In this document: positions 23,585 to 34,200 of the stretch, one piece after another
Layout of the letters: each line of letters begins with the position of its first letter
Numbering within the stretch: position 1 is the stretch's first letter
DNA from: Diogma glabrata
Taxonomy: Eukaryota; Arthropoda; Insecta; Diptera; Cylindrotomidae
Length of the DNA stretch: 64,000 nt
NCBI GenBank assembly: GCA_963693315.1
Contig: OY856188.1
Location: 196,682,379-196,746,378 of the forward strand
Direction of reading: 5' to 3'
The notes under the pieces: model-generated
Seen by the model: the letters and a program-made list of their open reading frames with translations, nothing else
Databases searched by the model: none
Told to the model about the DNA's origin: nothing
Made by a program: the position numbers and the translations under genes

Positions 23585-23665
23585 GCGTTCGATTTGACTG
23601 AAGCAACTGAGAAATTGAATACAATTGTTGTTGTTTTTTTCAGTTGTTTCAGTCAAATCGAACGC
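23585..23665. repeat. 26-bp inverted repeat (hairpin)
   Basis: GCGTTCGATTTGACTGAAGC plus AACTGA (23585-23610) pairs with 23640-23665 with one G-T difference and a 29-base spacer. Arms reaching a GCGTTCGATTTGACTG end suggest a tiny MITE or a remnant of one. Confidence 0.85.
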
Positions 23666-23731
23666 ACCTTGTGTTTTCTTTTTATAAATTTAAAAAATTA
23701 TGAATTAATTGACAGGTGTAATAAGTGAATT

Positions 23732-23784
23732 AGCGTGAACAAAGATAATTCAACATCAATAATAATTCAATCTTTGTTCACGCT
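23732..23784. repeat. 15-bp perfect inverted repeat
   Basis: AGCGTGAACAAAGAT (23732-23746) is exactly complementary to 23770-23784, with a 23-base loop. Confidence 0.8.
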
Positions 23785-23940
23785 TATTAATTTTTGCTTC
23801 ACCACAATTTTAAATTGTGTGAAGTAATGCAATCTATTGAGAAAAAAAATCTTACATACCCCAAATTTTGTTTTTTCTTTTCTTTTGGACCATCCTCTAT
23901 CTAAATAGCCAATAAAAATTAGGTGTACGTCTGTGTGTGG

Positions 23941-23978
23941 GTGGGTTAGGTCGTGGGTGATATTCATGCATAGGATCT
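23941..23978 (+). repeat. 38-bp dispersed repeat, copy 1
   Basis: GTGGGTTAGGTCGT(G/A)GGTG followed by ATATTCATGCATAGGATCT is repeated at 29251-29288 with one difference. In both places tandem-repeat-like CATCATTGCATCGCATCA sequence lies nearby. Confidence 0.85.
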
Positions 23979-24049
23979 AGACATTTAAATGTTGCAGCTG
24001 AAATTGTTATTCCTTGATCATCGATCGTCCGCACGCCATTTTATATATA

Positions 24050-24212
24050 TTCCTTGGACGCATGGCAGAATTTGTTAAGTCTTGGTTCATTATATCATTG
24101 TATCATTGTTGAAGTAATTATTCTTCGCAAGCCATCTTAGTTGTTCTTCAGATGCATGGTAGATTTTGCAAACTAATGGTTCATCATATCATCGCATCAT
24201 TGTTTAAGTAAT
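24050..24212. repeat. degenerate ~95-bp tandem repeats, left block
   Basis: Units share CGCATGGCAGAATTT(G), TTCATCATATCATCGCATCATTG, TTTAAGTAATTA and TCTTAGTTGTTCTTCAGA in constant order. The array continues at 26981 after the TIR-bounded insertion. Confidence 0.75.
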
Positions 24213-24495
24213 TAGGTTGTATTCTAAACCAAAACTTATTTGTGGAGACTTACTTATTTCAATAAGTAACCTAAAAAGGTGGTTTATTTGAAATTTTTTT
24301 TTTCATAGAAAAATCTAATTTGATTTGACAGTGTCATGTTTGTTTACTAAATGATTTTAAGGAATAAAACTTCTTTTCGATACCTAATAAAATTAATGTA
24401 ATAATTTAAAATGAAAAAAATAGTTTTGAAAACTCTTTAAAATTGATCAAATTAAATAAATCGTTTTAATTAAATTTATTTTCGAATTTGCTTTT

Positions 24496-26893
24496 ATGTC
24501 CTGTCAAATTAAGTATGCTAAATCATTTAGAATGAGGAGAGAGATGAGAGAATGGTGGAAGAGACAGTGTGAGGAGATTGGAAGCTTCAATAAGGAACAT
24601 CAATCGCGCAACTTCTTTCAACAGGTTAAAACCTTAAAGAACGGCCCTCAAACTAGCTATTCAAAACGAAGATGGGGAGCTACAAGTAGACCTTAAAAAT
24701 ATTTTAGGTACTTGGCCGCTTATTTTGAGAATCTTCTCATCTTAAGTGACCAGCAACAAGTCGGGCGACGAGCAAAGCTTATTCGTGCGTCAAAGATACA
24801 TGTAGACGAACCAACCAAAGAGGAATTCGAAGCGGCGCTGTCAAAATTAAAACGCAATAAAGCACCTGGTATCGACGATATAACATCCGAAATGATTGTA
24901 AATGGTGGCGAAACTCTATCCTTAAGATTGTTTGAAATGAAACCATGCCACAGGACTGGAATACAGCTATGCTGATACCAATCCATAAAAAAGGTAATCG
25001 CCTACAATGTGCAAACTACAGAGGAATCGCTCTCCTCTGCACAGCATATAAGATCCCGAGCAGAAATTTGTTAGGGCTCAAGTAAGGCCCTGATCAGGTT
25101 TGCCCTAACCCGGATCAGGCATTGGTAGGGCTGCCTGATTGGGCCCTGATCATGAGTGTAACGCTTTTGCCCTATCAGGTCCTGATTGGGATTACCGGAT
25201 TAGACCCTGATTGGGATAATCTGATCAGGCCCAGATAGGGATAGCCTGACCAGACCCTGATATATATTTATATATTATATACATAAATTAATCAAATTAA
25301 AATAAAAACATTACAATGTAAAAAATTAAAACATACATACCACCTTAATGACTATTATTATAGTCGTTCAGCTGAAAAGCTACAACTAAAATATACATGA
25401 AACGATTTTAACTATATATTTCTAAAACGGATAATACTCTAGTGAATTTTAACCCATTTAAATTTCAGCTAGGGGTCAAATACGAAAAACCTGATCAGGG
25501 CCGGATATATTCAAATAAGGTTAACCCTAAAAGGGTATTCTAAATCAGGCCCGGAACAGGCCCACATCAGATTGCCCTAATAGGGATTGCCCTTGTAGTA
25601 TTGACCAGGCCCTGATCACGCCCTGACTGTATTCAGGTTTTCCCTAACTAATTTCTGCTCGGGATGTTTTCTTACATTGTGTTATCAAAAATCAATCCTT
25701 TTGCTGAACAACTGTTTGGAGAATATCAGTGTAGCTTCCGGCGGGGCCGAGGTACTACCGATGCACTTTTCTCGATAAGGATGATTTTGGAAAAGTGCCG
25801 AGAGTTCAACATACCTGTGCACCAACTTTTCATTGATTTCAGGCAGGCCTACGACTCTCTCGAACGAGAGACTCTATGGTCTGCTCTGGTTTCAATGGGA
25901 ATACCTGGTAAACTGGTATCACTATGCAAAATGACAGTACAGAACTCTCAATGCTGTGTACGAGTAGAGAACGAAATATCAAAGTTTTTTAAAGTCGATT
26001 CCGGTTTAAGACAAGGTGATGCTATCTCTCCTATACTTTTTAATTTAGCCTTGGAATATGTACAGATGATTGCTTACGCTGATGATGTTGTCATCCTCGG
26101 CCGAAGTGAAGCTGTTATGAGTGAGACTTTCAAGTCGCTTGAGAGTGGTGCTAGTAAAAATTGGTCTGCAAATTAACTACAATAAAACCAAACATATGAA
26201 TGTTTCAAGGGAGGCTGAGAAGAAAGATTTGATGTGCGGCGATGAACGAATTGAGGGAGTTGAATCTTTTAAATATTTGGGATCAATGCTTGAATCAAAT
26301 AACAGCATACTTACAGATATAAAAGCTCGAATCGCTGCAGGTAATCGAACTTTCTACTCAATTAAACCTCTCCTTGGATCACCGTATGTATCAACTAACA
26401 CCAAGCTCAAGTTATACAAGACATTAATTAGACCGGTTGTGATGTATGGGTCACAAACGTGAACCCTTACACAAAGTGACGAATCGCATTTATCTGTATT
26501 TGAGCGTAAGATCCTACGCTACATTTTTGGTCCACTTAAGATAGACGATGGAGAGTATAGAACCCGGTATAACTTTGAGATCAGAGACCTTCTTGAGGGT
26601 CCTGCTATAATAGGTTGTATCCGTTCTAATAGGATTGCTTGGTTTAAGCATGTTCTGCGAGCCGATTCACAGTCTGGAATGATTAGAAAAATGTACGTTA
26701 GCACCCCAGGGAGTGGGCGACCGCGAGGTAGACCACGACTACTATGGGAGACCGACGTAATAAACTACCTTGAAAAAATCGGCTGCCATGGTAATTATGT
26801 CGCTGTTGCGAATGACCGTGGTAAATATTCAAAGCTGGTTAGCCGGCAACGCTCCTACATGGAGCATGAACGCCTTAAAAATCATTTAGAATA
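24496..26893 (+). pseudogene. dead RTE-like non-LTR retrotransposon, interrupted by a MITE
   Basis: The endonuclease is missing. Remaining pieces: linker (24496-24700), LKRNKAPGIDDITSEM (~24843-24900), IPIHKKGNR and [13 protein letters not shown] (~24975-25053). A 609-bp MITE then interrupts, after which the RT resumes: GRGTTDALFSIR, FIDFRQAYDS, GLRQGDAISPILFNLALE, and MIAYADDVVILGR with the catalytic YADD, then FKYLGSMLES. A C-terminal GSGRPRGRPRLLWETDV block (~26710-26760) is typical of RTE-type ORFs. Stops and frameshifts occur (for example near 25020, 26160 and 26461). Removing the MITE restores continuity at the insertion point only. Confidence 0.85.
25055..25663. mobile_element. 609-bp MITE with CCCGAGCAGAAATT ends and CCTGATCAGG arrays
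   Basis: The terminal inverted repeats are CCCGAGCAGAAATTTGTTAGGG and its complement CCCTAACTAATTTCTGCTCGGG. A 2-bp AT is duplicated at each side (25053-25054, 25664-25665), and the host RT reads through if the element is removed. Both ~200-bp subterminal zones are packed with variants of CCCTGATCAGG/GGGATTGCC; the centre (~25260-25460) is AT-rich. It has no coding capacity. A 2-bp AT duplication is known from ISL2EU-type transposons, but that placement is inference. Confidence 0.85.
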
Positions 26894-26980
26894 GCTTTTT
26901 AATACTTATTTAAGGTGGCGGTGAATAAGTAAGTCTACATAAATAAGTTTCAAATAAGTCGTCGTTTAGAATACAGCCTA

Positions 26981-27262
26981 AGTCTTCAACCGCATATCGT
27001 CTTAGTTATTCTTCAGGCGCATGGCAGAATTTACAAACTACTCGTTCATCATATCCTCGCATCATTGTTTAAGTAATTAGTCTTCAACCGCATGTCGTCT
27101 TAGTTAGGAGCATGGCCGAATTTGTTAATTATTTTTCAGACGCATGGCAGAATTTCCATATCATCGCATTATTGTTAAAGTTATTCATCTTCAACCGCAT
27201 GCCGTTTTAGTTATTCTTCAGACGTATGGCAGAATTTTTTAAGTAAAAATTCATCATACTAT
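26981..27262. repeat. degenerate ~95-bp tandem repeats, right block
   Basis: About three units with CTTCAACCGCAT.TCGTCTTAG, TTCTTCAGACGCATGGCAGAATTT and CATCATTGTTTAAGTAATTAG continue the array at 24050-24212. One unit carries an internal duplication near 27110-27150. Confidence 0.75.
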
Positions 27263-27420
27263 CGAAGTATCGCAGGGTGCACAGCCTTTTCGACCCCTCA
27301 AAGCGCTACTTTTTTTCCCCAAACGAATGGCGATCGACCAAATGATAATAATTGGCGTGCTAGTAAATTGTAATTCAAAATATGGTTTTCATTGAAAAAA
27401 ATTCTTTATTCAATGAGGTG

Positions 27421-27735
27421 ATTGACATTGAATATCATCAGCTATTTTTGAGTATTCGGGTTCATAATTACTTTCAGCTAAACGTAAGCAATCATCAAGA
27501 CAACTTTCAGTCATACGTGTACAGTATTTAGATTTTACATAATTCATATGAGAAAATGACGATTCACATAAACATTAATACTTTCTAAGAAGACATCTAA
27601 AAGTGGAAATTTTTCATTGGAAATAAAGTTCCATATATCAAACTGATCACGCGATTTCAAGCCAATGTCGCTTTGTAATTCAATTAATTGCATTTCTAAG
27701 CTACCTGCATCCATACTAAATGTTTTTCCGATTAG
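27421..27735 (-). pseudogene. hAT transposase C-terminal fragment
   Basis: On the minus strand, two frames joined by one small frameshift read EMQLIELQSDIGLKSRDQF, then NEKFPLLDVFLESINVYVN, then NYVKSKYCTRMTESCLDDC and LRLAESNYEPEYSKIADD. This is the dimerisation end of hAT transposases of the GTF2IRD2-like type (a MKYVKSKYR..LTDE.L..CLRLA block). The rest of the transposase is absent. The fragment adjoins fold-back MITE copy 2, which may have inserted into it. Confidence 0.8.
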
Positions 27736-27737
27736 CC

Positions 27738-28215
27738 ATTTTCCTCGATTCGACCGCTTTTTCGTTCGGCAATTTTCGAAAAATGCCGATTGCCCTCGAT
27801 CTTGTAAATTTGCTACTCCATTTTTTTTTAATTATGGGGAAAGAAAATTGGTTTTAAAACACGAGGGTAACCTTGTCCGACAAAAATTTGTCTCCTATTG
27901 TCGAGCCCGACAACCCAAACATGTCAAAATGTAAATTGTCGGACTCGACAATAGCAATCACATTTTTGTTCGACAAGGTCACCTTCGTGTTCTAAAACAA
28001 ATTTCCACCCCGCATAGTAAAAAAGCAATTGTGGTAGCAAATTTACAAGATCGAGGGTAATCGACATTTTTCGGAGCTTGCCGAACAGAAACGCGGCCGA
28101 ATCGAGGAAAACGGTAGAACATAAGTTTTCGGACTCGTCAAGAACTGGCGCCTTACGAAGTATAAAATATGTGGTAATCATCCAATGAAATCGGCGTGGG
28201 TCCAGGGAGGGGCTA
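27738..28215. mobile_element. fold-back MITE, copy 2
   Basis: Same family as 16950-17445. The left arm CCTCGATTCGACCGC...GATCTTGTAAATTTG mirrors CAAATTTACAAGATCGAGG...CGGCCGAATCGAGG. The centre has TTGTCCGACAAAAATTTGTC and TGTTCGACAAGG. The right end (GTATAAAATATGTGGTAATCATC then AATGAAATCGGCG and GGGGCTATA) matches copy 1 and serves as the empty-site comparison for the LTR insertion. The outermost left end is missing. Confidence 0.85.
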
Positions 28216-29880
28216 TATGAAAATAATTCATTTTACTTACTTACTTGAAAATATTTTTTGACACACTTATAATTTAATAATCAAACTCCTTGTTTCACCT
28301 ACAGATGTCAACCATCAACGCGATCCACATTCAAAGCTACTAATTATTATCACTCAAAATATACATTTTTAAGCTAAACATTATGCAACACTTTTTTTGA
28401 CGCACTTAAAGATTTTTTGATACTCGTTCTTTGCAATTATCGAACCCATTGCCGTTTTGCCTCTCCGCATTAACGAAACATTAGTTAAATCGTAAGCTTT
28501 AATTCTTATTTATCGTTGATAAACATACAAACTATCGTTTTTTGTAAAATGAGTGTCCATTGATAAAAATGCAAGAACAACTAAATATAGTTATTTCATC
28601 AAATGTTTCTACATTGAATTAATTTTTATTCAAAACCGTGCTTGATGGGAAAATAAAAAGTTAAACATAAAAGCTAAGTTATAAAAGTTACACTCATATT
28701 GCAACAAGAATATTATTTTTATACGAATGTAACATAAATAAAAACAACAAATCAAAGTAGGCTATTTTCCAACATTAAAATAACAACTTTCAAAGTTTCT
28801 GTTGACAGAATTCTATCAACAGAAATTCGTTCGACAGAATTTAACGGAATGAAACCTTTGAAAAATTCTGTCGCAGATTTAAACGAATCGATAGAAATTT
28901 CGATAAAAATTTTGTTGGATGACGTCAATTCTGGCATTAGAAAAAATTCTGTCGACAGAAAAACATCCTAGCAAATCCAGGCTTCAACTAAACTAAATAC
29001 TAGATTTCAACAAAACTATTTATATGGAAAAGAAAACTTCTCGCGATCGATGCGTTGGGCACACCTGTACTACCGTATCATCGTTAAACCACTTATTCTA
29101 TCCTTGGTTCATCATTGCATCGCATCACTGTATTGAGTTTATCATATTCAAGTTTCAACCAACTGGCTCAGAGTGCAGTTTTAAATTCAATATAAGAAAT
29201 GCAGTCCACTCTAACTTCAACTCGCAGCCGCACCATTGTTTGTGGGCTAGGTGGGTTAGGTCGTAGGTGATATTCATGCATAGGATCTTGATGAAAATTT
29301 GGCAAATGATTCAGGTTCCCTTGAACATGGAAGATCTGGATTCATTTCAAATTTGGACAAAATGGCGGGGGTCTCCCGAACACCTCTAAGTTTAAATCTT
29401 CAATAACTTCTAATTCCGGCGTATAATCTTATGGAAACTTAATTATAAGGTTAGAGTACTGTTTCCAATATTCCTGCATACTAGCTTCCGGTTTGTCACT
29501 TCCGGCTAAAAAGTTTTTTCTTCAGGTGTTTATCGCTACTGTAGCCTACAATTACCGATCGATTTTCATGAAACGTTGGTAAAAGCTTTCAAGTAACATG
29601 AGAAATTGTCACTGCCGTTGAAAAAAATTTTATCTTGTACTACAGAATTTATGTTTGTTGGAATACTGCAGCTTTCTATAATATTGATATAATTAGAACT
29701 ACGCGAAATCTTTAACATTGGTTAGCCATTAATTAAAGTTTTTTATGCATATTAACTTACTATATATCCAGAAAATTTTGTTTCCAGAGCTGTGGTGATG
29801 TAAGCCTATGCATCAGCGTCGTAATATGTTTTTAATATTTTTGAATGAAATGAAATATTTTTGAGCAAATGTGATATTTA
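28216..29880. other. no gene; holds two dispersed repeat blocks
   Basis: 29251-29288 repeats 23941-23978. 29338-29412 (GGACAAAATGGCGGGGGTCT, CCCGAACACCTCTAAGTTTAAA) is the reverse complement of the block at 10500-10560. Around 28790-28960 a motif like TTCTGTCGACAGAA / TTCTATCAACAGAA recurs several times. No coding sequence was recognised. Confidence 0.5.
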
Positions 29881-29980
29881 AATACTTTTTTTATAAAATG
29901 TGTTGTGTGGTAGGCATTACAATATTTTTTATAGAAGGAATAACTAAACAATAAATCCTATCACATATAAAATATGACAT

Positions 29981-30229
29981 AGGCCAATATTTCATGATAG
30001 GATAGGAAAAATAAAATAAAATGTAAACAGCAAATTTGTTTTAACAGTTTGCAGGAACGAAACTAAAATATGGTTGCCAATAATCCAGCCAGTGGCACAC
30101 TCCTTGTTCATGCGACGCACTTCCTTCTTCAATGATTAAAGCCCATACATAGAGTTACATGAAGGCTCGATTCTTTGAGTAAGCAATAACGTGGCATCAT
30201 CAAGGAACACTCCGCAGCTAAGATTAGAA
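29981..30229. repeat. dispersed repeat, copy 2 (partner 6505-6730)
   Basis: Same-orientation diverged copy of 6505-6730. It is preceded at about 29886-29915 by AAAATGTGTTGTGTGGTAGG, a tail fragment of the 31-34 kb non-LTR family. Confidence 0.65.
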
Positions 30230-31240
30230 GTTTTAAACAATTTCCATCAACATCAACTTTATTTCTCCGAAAACCCATATTTCATCCATATTATAATTCC
30301 TCAACACTTTATATTAAAAAACTATCCTAATTTCATTCAACTTGGTCTTCATTAGAACGAACATCAATACTATGTCAAATGTTGATTAAGAAGTTGAAAA
30401 ACAAATTGAACAGATGTTATTGCGTAGCTATAACAATTAAAAATACGTCATCTATCTTTTTAATGCGAATATTTAAAATAAATCACCTGCTTAAGTTTAC
30501 CTGTAAAACTTATACGTAGTCAGATTACGTTTGAAAGTTTAAATTAACTCAAAAAAAAAAAGTATGTACTCATGTACTCATTATATATAATCAGCTATCT
30601 TTTAAAATAAAAAATTTCGCAAACACAGATAACGTTCTCAATGCTCTTACTGCTCTTATTAACCAATTTATATATTTTATTATATATTCAATTCGTGTTG
30701 TTTCTTGTATCCCAAGCGCATGCGATTAACGGAATCACACAGATATATCAAAATATAAATAGGAATTTCAAAACAAACAAAGATTTCATATTAAAACAAC
30801 GAATAATGAAATATGGAAATAAAATTATATGTATGTACATAAAAGAATTCCCCATGCACACAAATAAAACCACCATTCTGAAGAAATCCACGTCACTTTC
30901 TTCACTACTTCATATTTTCACTTATATTATTATCATTTAACAAAAGTAGCTGACGACGGTTGAAATGACGTAATTGTGACATCATCTTTAATATTTCTAG
31001 AATTTTTTTTGATATTTAATTTTATGTTGGAATTATGAATGACGACATAGTTTTTATGTATTAGAGGAGCGAAAAATGAATATTCATCATATTTTGTGTT
31101 ATATATACATATACAAATATGACGTCATTTGTTTATAATTTTTTTAAATATGTATAATTTATTTAAACAGCAACTATAGAAACATGAAAAGGTTGAAACT
31201 TGAATCATTGAAATGGATTGATGTATGATGTAATGTTTTA
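30230..31240. other. AT-rich spacer, no gene supported
   Basis: A 99-codon ORF at 30641-30940 (+) starts with a hydrophobic stretch but has no family resemblance or supporting context. No other feature was seen. Confidence 0.45.
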
Positions 31241-34200
31241 TTTTTTTTTTTTTTTTTTTTTTAATAAAATGTGTTGTGTAATAGGGTTTAGAATATGTGT
31301 CACAACAACACATAAATACCTTTTAAGACCCAGGTCTAGACCTGGGTCCCACAACAACTGGCGTTCTGAGGTGTAGATTAACGCTTTTTTTAAACATCTG
31401 TGGGTTGAAGCCACCTGAGACTAAGTGTTCCGGCAAACTATTCCATTTGTACGCAGTTCGGACAAAGAAGTCTCTCTGCGATCTGCCAGTATGACAGCGC
31501 GGGATCTTTACCGTTTCACTGGTTGCGGCAGCCGATTGCCGAGTGGAACGGGGGTAAGAATAAGTCTGAGGCATGATGCCGCTGATTTCATCTGAGCACT
31601 GCTGATGACGATATTTGTAAAAAACAACGAGATCAGCAACAGTGCGACGATGTTGTAGGGAATCAAGTTTTGATGTCAAAGTTCGATCACCTACAATTCG
31701 TATAGCTCGCTTTTGAACAGAGTCCAAGAGGGCCAAGATGGAAACAGAGGCAGCACCCCAAACTTGACAGCAGTACTCCATACAAGGACGAATATAGGAC
31801 TTATAAACATGGAGCAATTGGTATGGAGTGAAAAATTTTTTGCATCTATTTAGGAGGCCGAGTTTTTTAGACGCGCATTTTGCCATCGCCATTACATGAT
31901 CGTTCCAGAGTAGGTCATTTGAAACTGCGACACCCAATAAACGAATGTTTTTACATTCACCTATTGGTTCATCACACATACTAAATAAAATATCTTCGGG
32001 GAACTCGGTCTTTAATCTGGAAACAATCAACAGCTGTGTTTTGGTGGAGTTGAAATTGACAAGGTTTTGGTCACCCCAGTCGGCGACTTTATTCAGGTCT
32101 TTGTTCACGTTTATGGCAGCGTCTCTCCGGGCAGGATTAATTCGTTCGTGCATTTTACCTTTTGAAGGAAGGGGCTCGAACGACTTGTGCAGAGTACTAT
32201 CATCTGCAAAACTATTTATTGGGTTGCTGGTGATTTTCAACAATTCGTTGATATAAATCAAAAATAGGGTTGGGGACAATACTGAGCCTTGGGGTACACC
32301 AGCGTTAATTAGTTTAGACTCAGAAGAATATCCGTCTAAGGAGACCGAAATGTATCGGTCGGATAGAAAATTTTGAATCAGTTTCACAACATTGGGATGA
32401 AAACCGTACGCAACGAGCTTGTTGATTAAGTTGGCATGCCAGACTCGATCGAATGCCTTGGAGATGTCTAAAGCGATAACGTATGTTTCACCACCTTTAT
32501 CAAGTATGCTGTTCCAACAATGCGCTACATAGTTTAATAGATCGGTAGTTGATCTTTTGTTTCGAAAACCGTATTGGCTGTCGGATATTAAATGATTTAC
32601 TTCCAGAAATTTTGAAATATGTGTATTAATATAATGCTCATAGACTTTGGATAGGACCGATAGTAAAGCTATTGGCCTATAATTTGAGATATCGGATTTT
32701 GGTCCCTTTTTGGGGACGGGCTGGACATTTGCCAACTTCCAGCACGAGGGAAATATACCAGATTTGTAGGATTGGTAGAATATTTTAGTTAAAGTTGGTG
32801 CAAGTTCTTTGGAAAAGGTTTTTAAAATAATGGGTGGAATATTGTCCATTCCTGATGCTTTGTTGATGTTTAACCCCTTTAAAAGTTTAGCGACTATTTT
32901 GGGTTTGAAGTGAAGTTCATTCATATTAACTCCTGAAGACTGGATTTGGGGTATTTCTTTAGGAGTTTCCAAAACAGTGGAGTTCAGAGCAAAGCGTTCA
33001 GCGAACAAGTTAGCTTTTCTTGCGGGATCATTGACGATTAAATCACCATCAATAATAGGGGGAATAGAAAATTTTGTACCAGAATTTAAAGAATTAATGG
33101 CACTGTAGAAACTCTTGTCAGAAACAGACATAGACGTAAGTTTTGAGGCTTTCGCTCTGTCAATTTCGGACTTTTCGTTTGAGATAATCTGATTAGATAT
33201 TTTGTTGGCCTTTAGATATTGGGATCGATTAGTGGGAGTTTTGTTATGAATCCAAATATTAAATGATCTACGTTTGTTTCTAAGTGCCGTTTTGGCAGCT
33301 TTCGAATACAAGTATTTTTGTTTGGGTTTTACTATGGAGAAAGGGACAAATTTATTGATAGCAAATTGGATGGTTTCTGTAAAGTTTTGAGCAGAAACAT
33401 TTACATTGTCAGTGTAAAAACAATGACGGTCGAAAGGGAAACCATGGAAAAAATTTTGAAGACCACTCTTATCCATTTTTGAGTATTGAAATATTTTACG
33501 GGGTTTGGGAGCTGTAGTTTTAAGTAAATCAGTTTTGATAACTGATGAGATTAAATAATGATCAGAATTTCCAATACTACCTTTCGCAACATCGACACTT
33601 GTAATATCTGGCATTGTGGTAAGATAGAGATCTAGTAGAAAACTATTATCACCGCCATTACGGGGAGTGAAAGTCGGGCTTTTAACAATTTGGAATAGGC
33701 CCTGAGACGCGGCAAAAATTTCTGCCAGTTTTCCACTATTGTCAACATCGTCGGTCGATTTGGAGAATTCCAACCATGATTTGTTGTGGACGTTGAAGTC
33801 ACCGGTAACGATAACTTCACAATTAGGGGACTTTGCTCTAATCTCGTCCATAATTTTTGTCAGTATATTAAAAAAGTTTGGGTTACGTTTGTTGGGGGAC
33901 CGGTATAAAGCTATTGTAAAAAAAGTCATTTCTGGAAGACAAATCTTTAAAACCATTGTATTGAAGCCGTCACCGTGTAGTTCAAAATTTGGAAAGCGCG
34001 TGTACGCAACACTCTCATGAATGAATGCGCATACACCCTGATGGAGTTTGAAAGCTGATTCGAGCCTATATTTGGAATTAAGCGATTCTATAAAGAGAAA
34101 ATTTTCAGAAACTTGTGTTTCTGTAAGGAATAGAATGTTCGGTTTGTCGTGCTCAAGATGATGTTGCACGTGGTCATGGTTAGCGTTCAATCCGCAGATG

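Larger units (their letters stand above)
22489..24049. other. AT-rich stretch with hairpins, no gene
   Basis: No ORF with family resemblance. It contains the two hairpins listed separately and, at 23941-23978, a 38-bp block repeated at 29251-29288. Confidence 0.5.
24213..26980. mobile_element. TIR-bounded composite segment inside the tandem array
   Basis: The left end (TAGGTTGTATTCTAAACC, then ACTTATTTG and AGACTTACTTATT) and the right end (reverse complement TAGGCTGTATTCTAAACG, then ACTTATTTG and AGACTTACTTATT) form imperfect inverted repeats of about 50 bp. The tandem array flanks both sides and can be read across the gap, so this is an insertion. Inside lies a dead RTE-like retrotransposon, itself split by a MITE. 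Whether the TIRs belong to a DNA transposon that received the retroelement is inference. Confidence 0.6.

Noticed and set aside
31945..32256. + strand ORF of 103 codons
   Set aside because: Antisense shadow of the retrotransposon ORF; a matching shadow occurs in the dead copy at 47317-47649.
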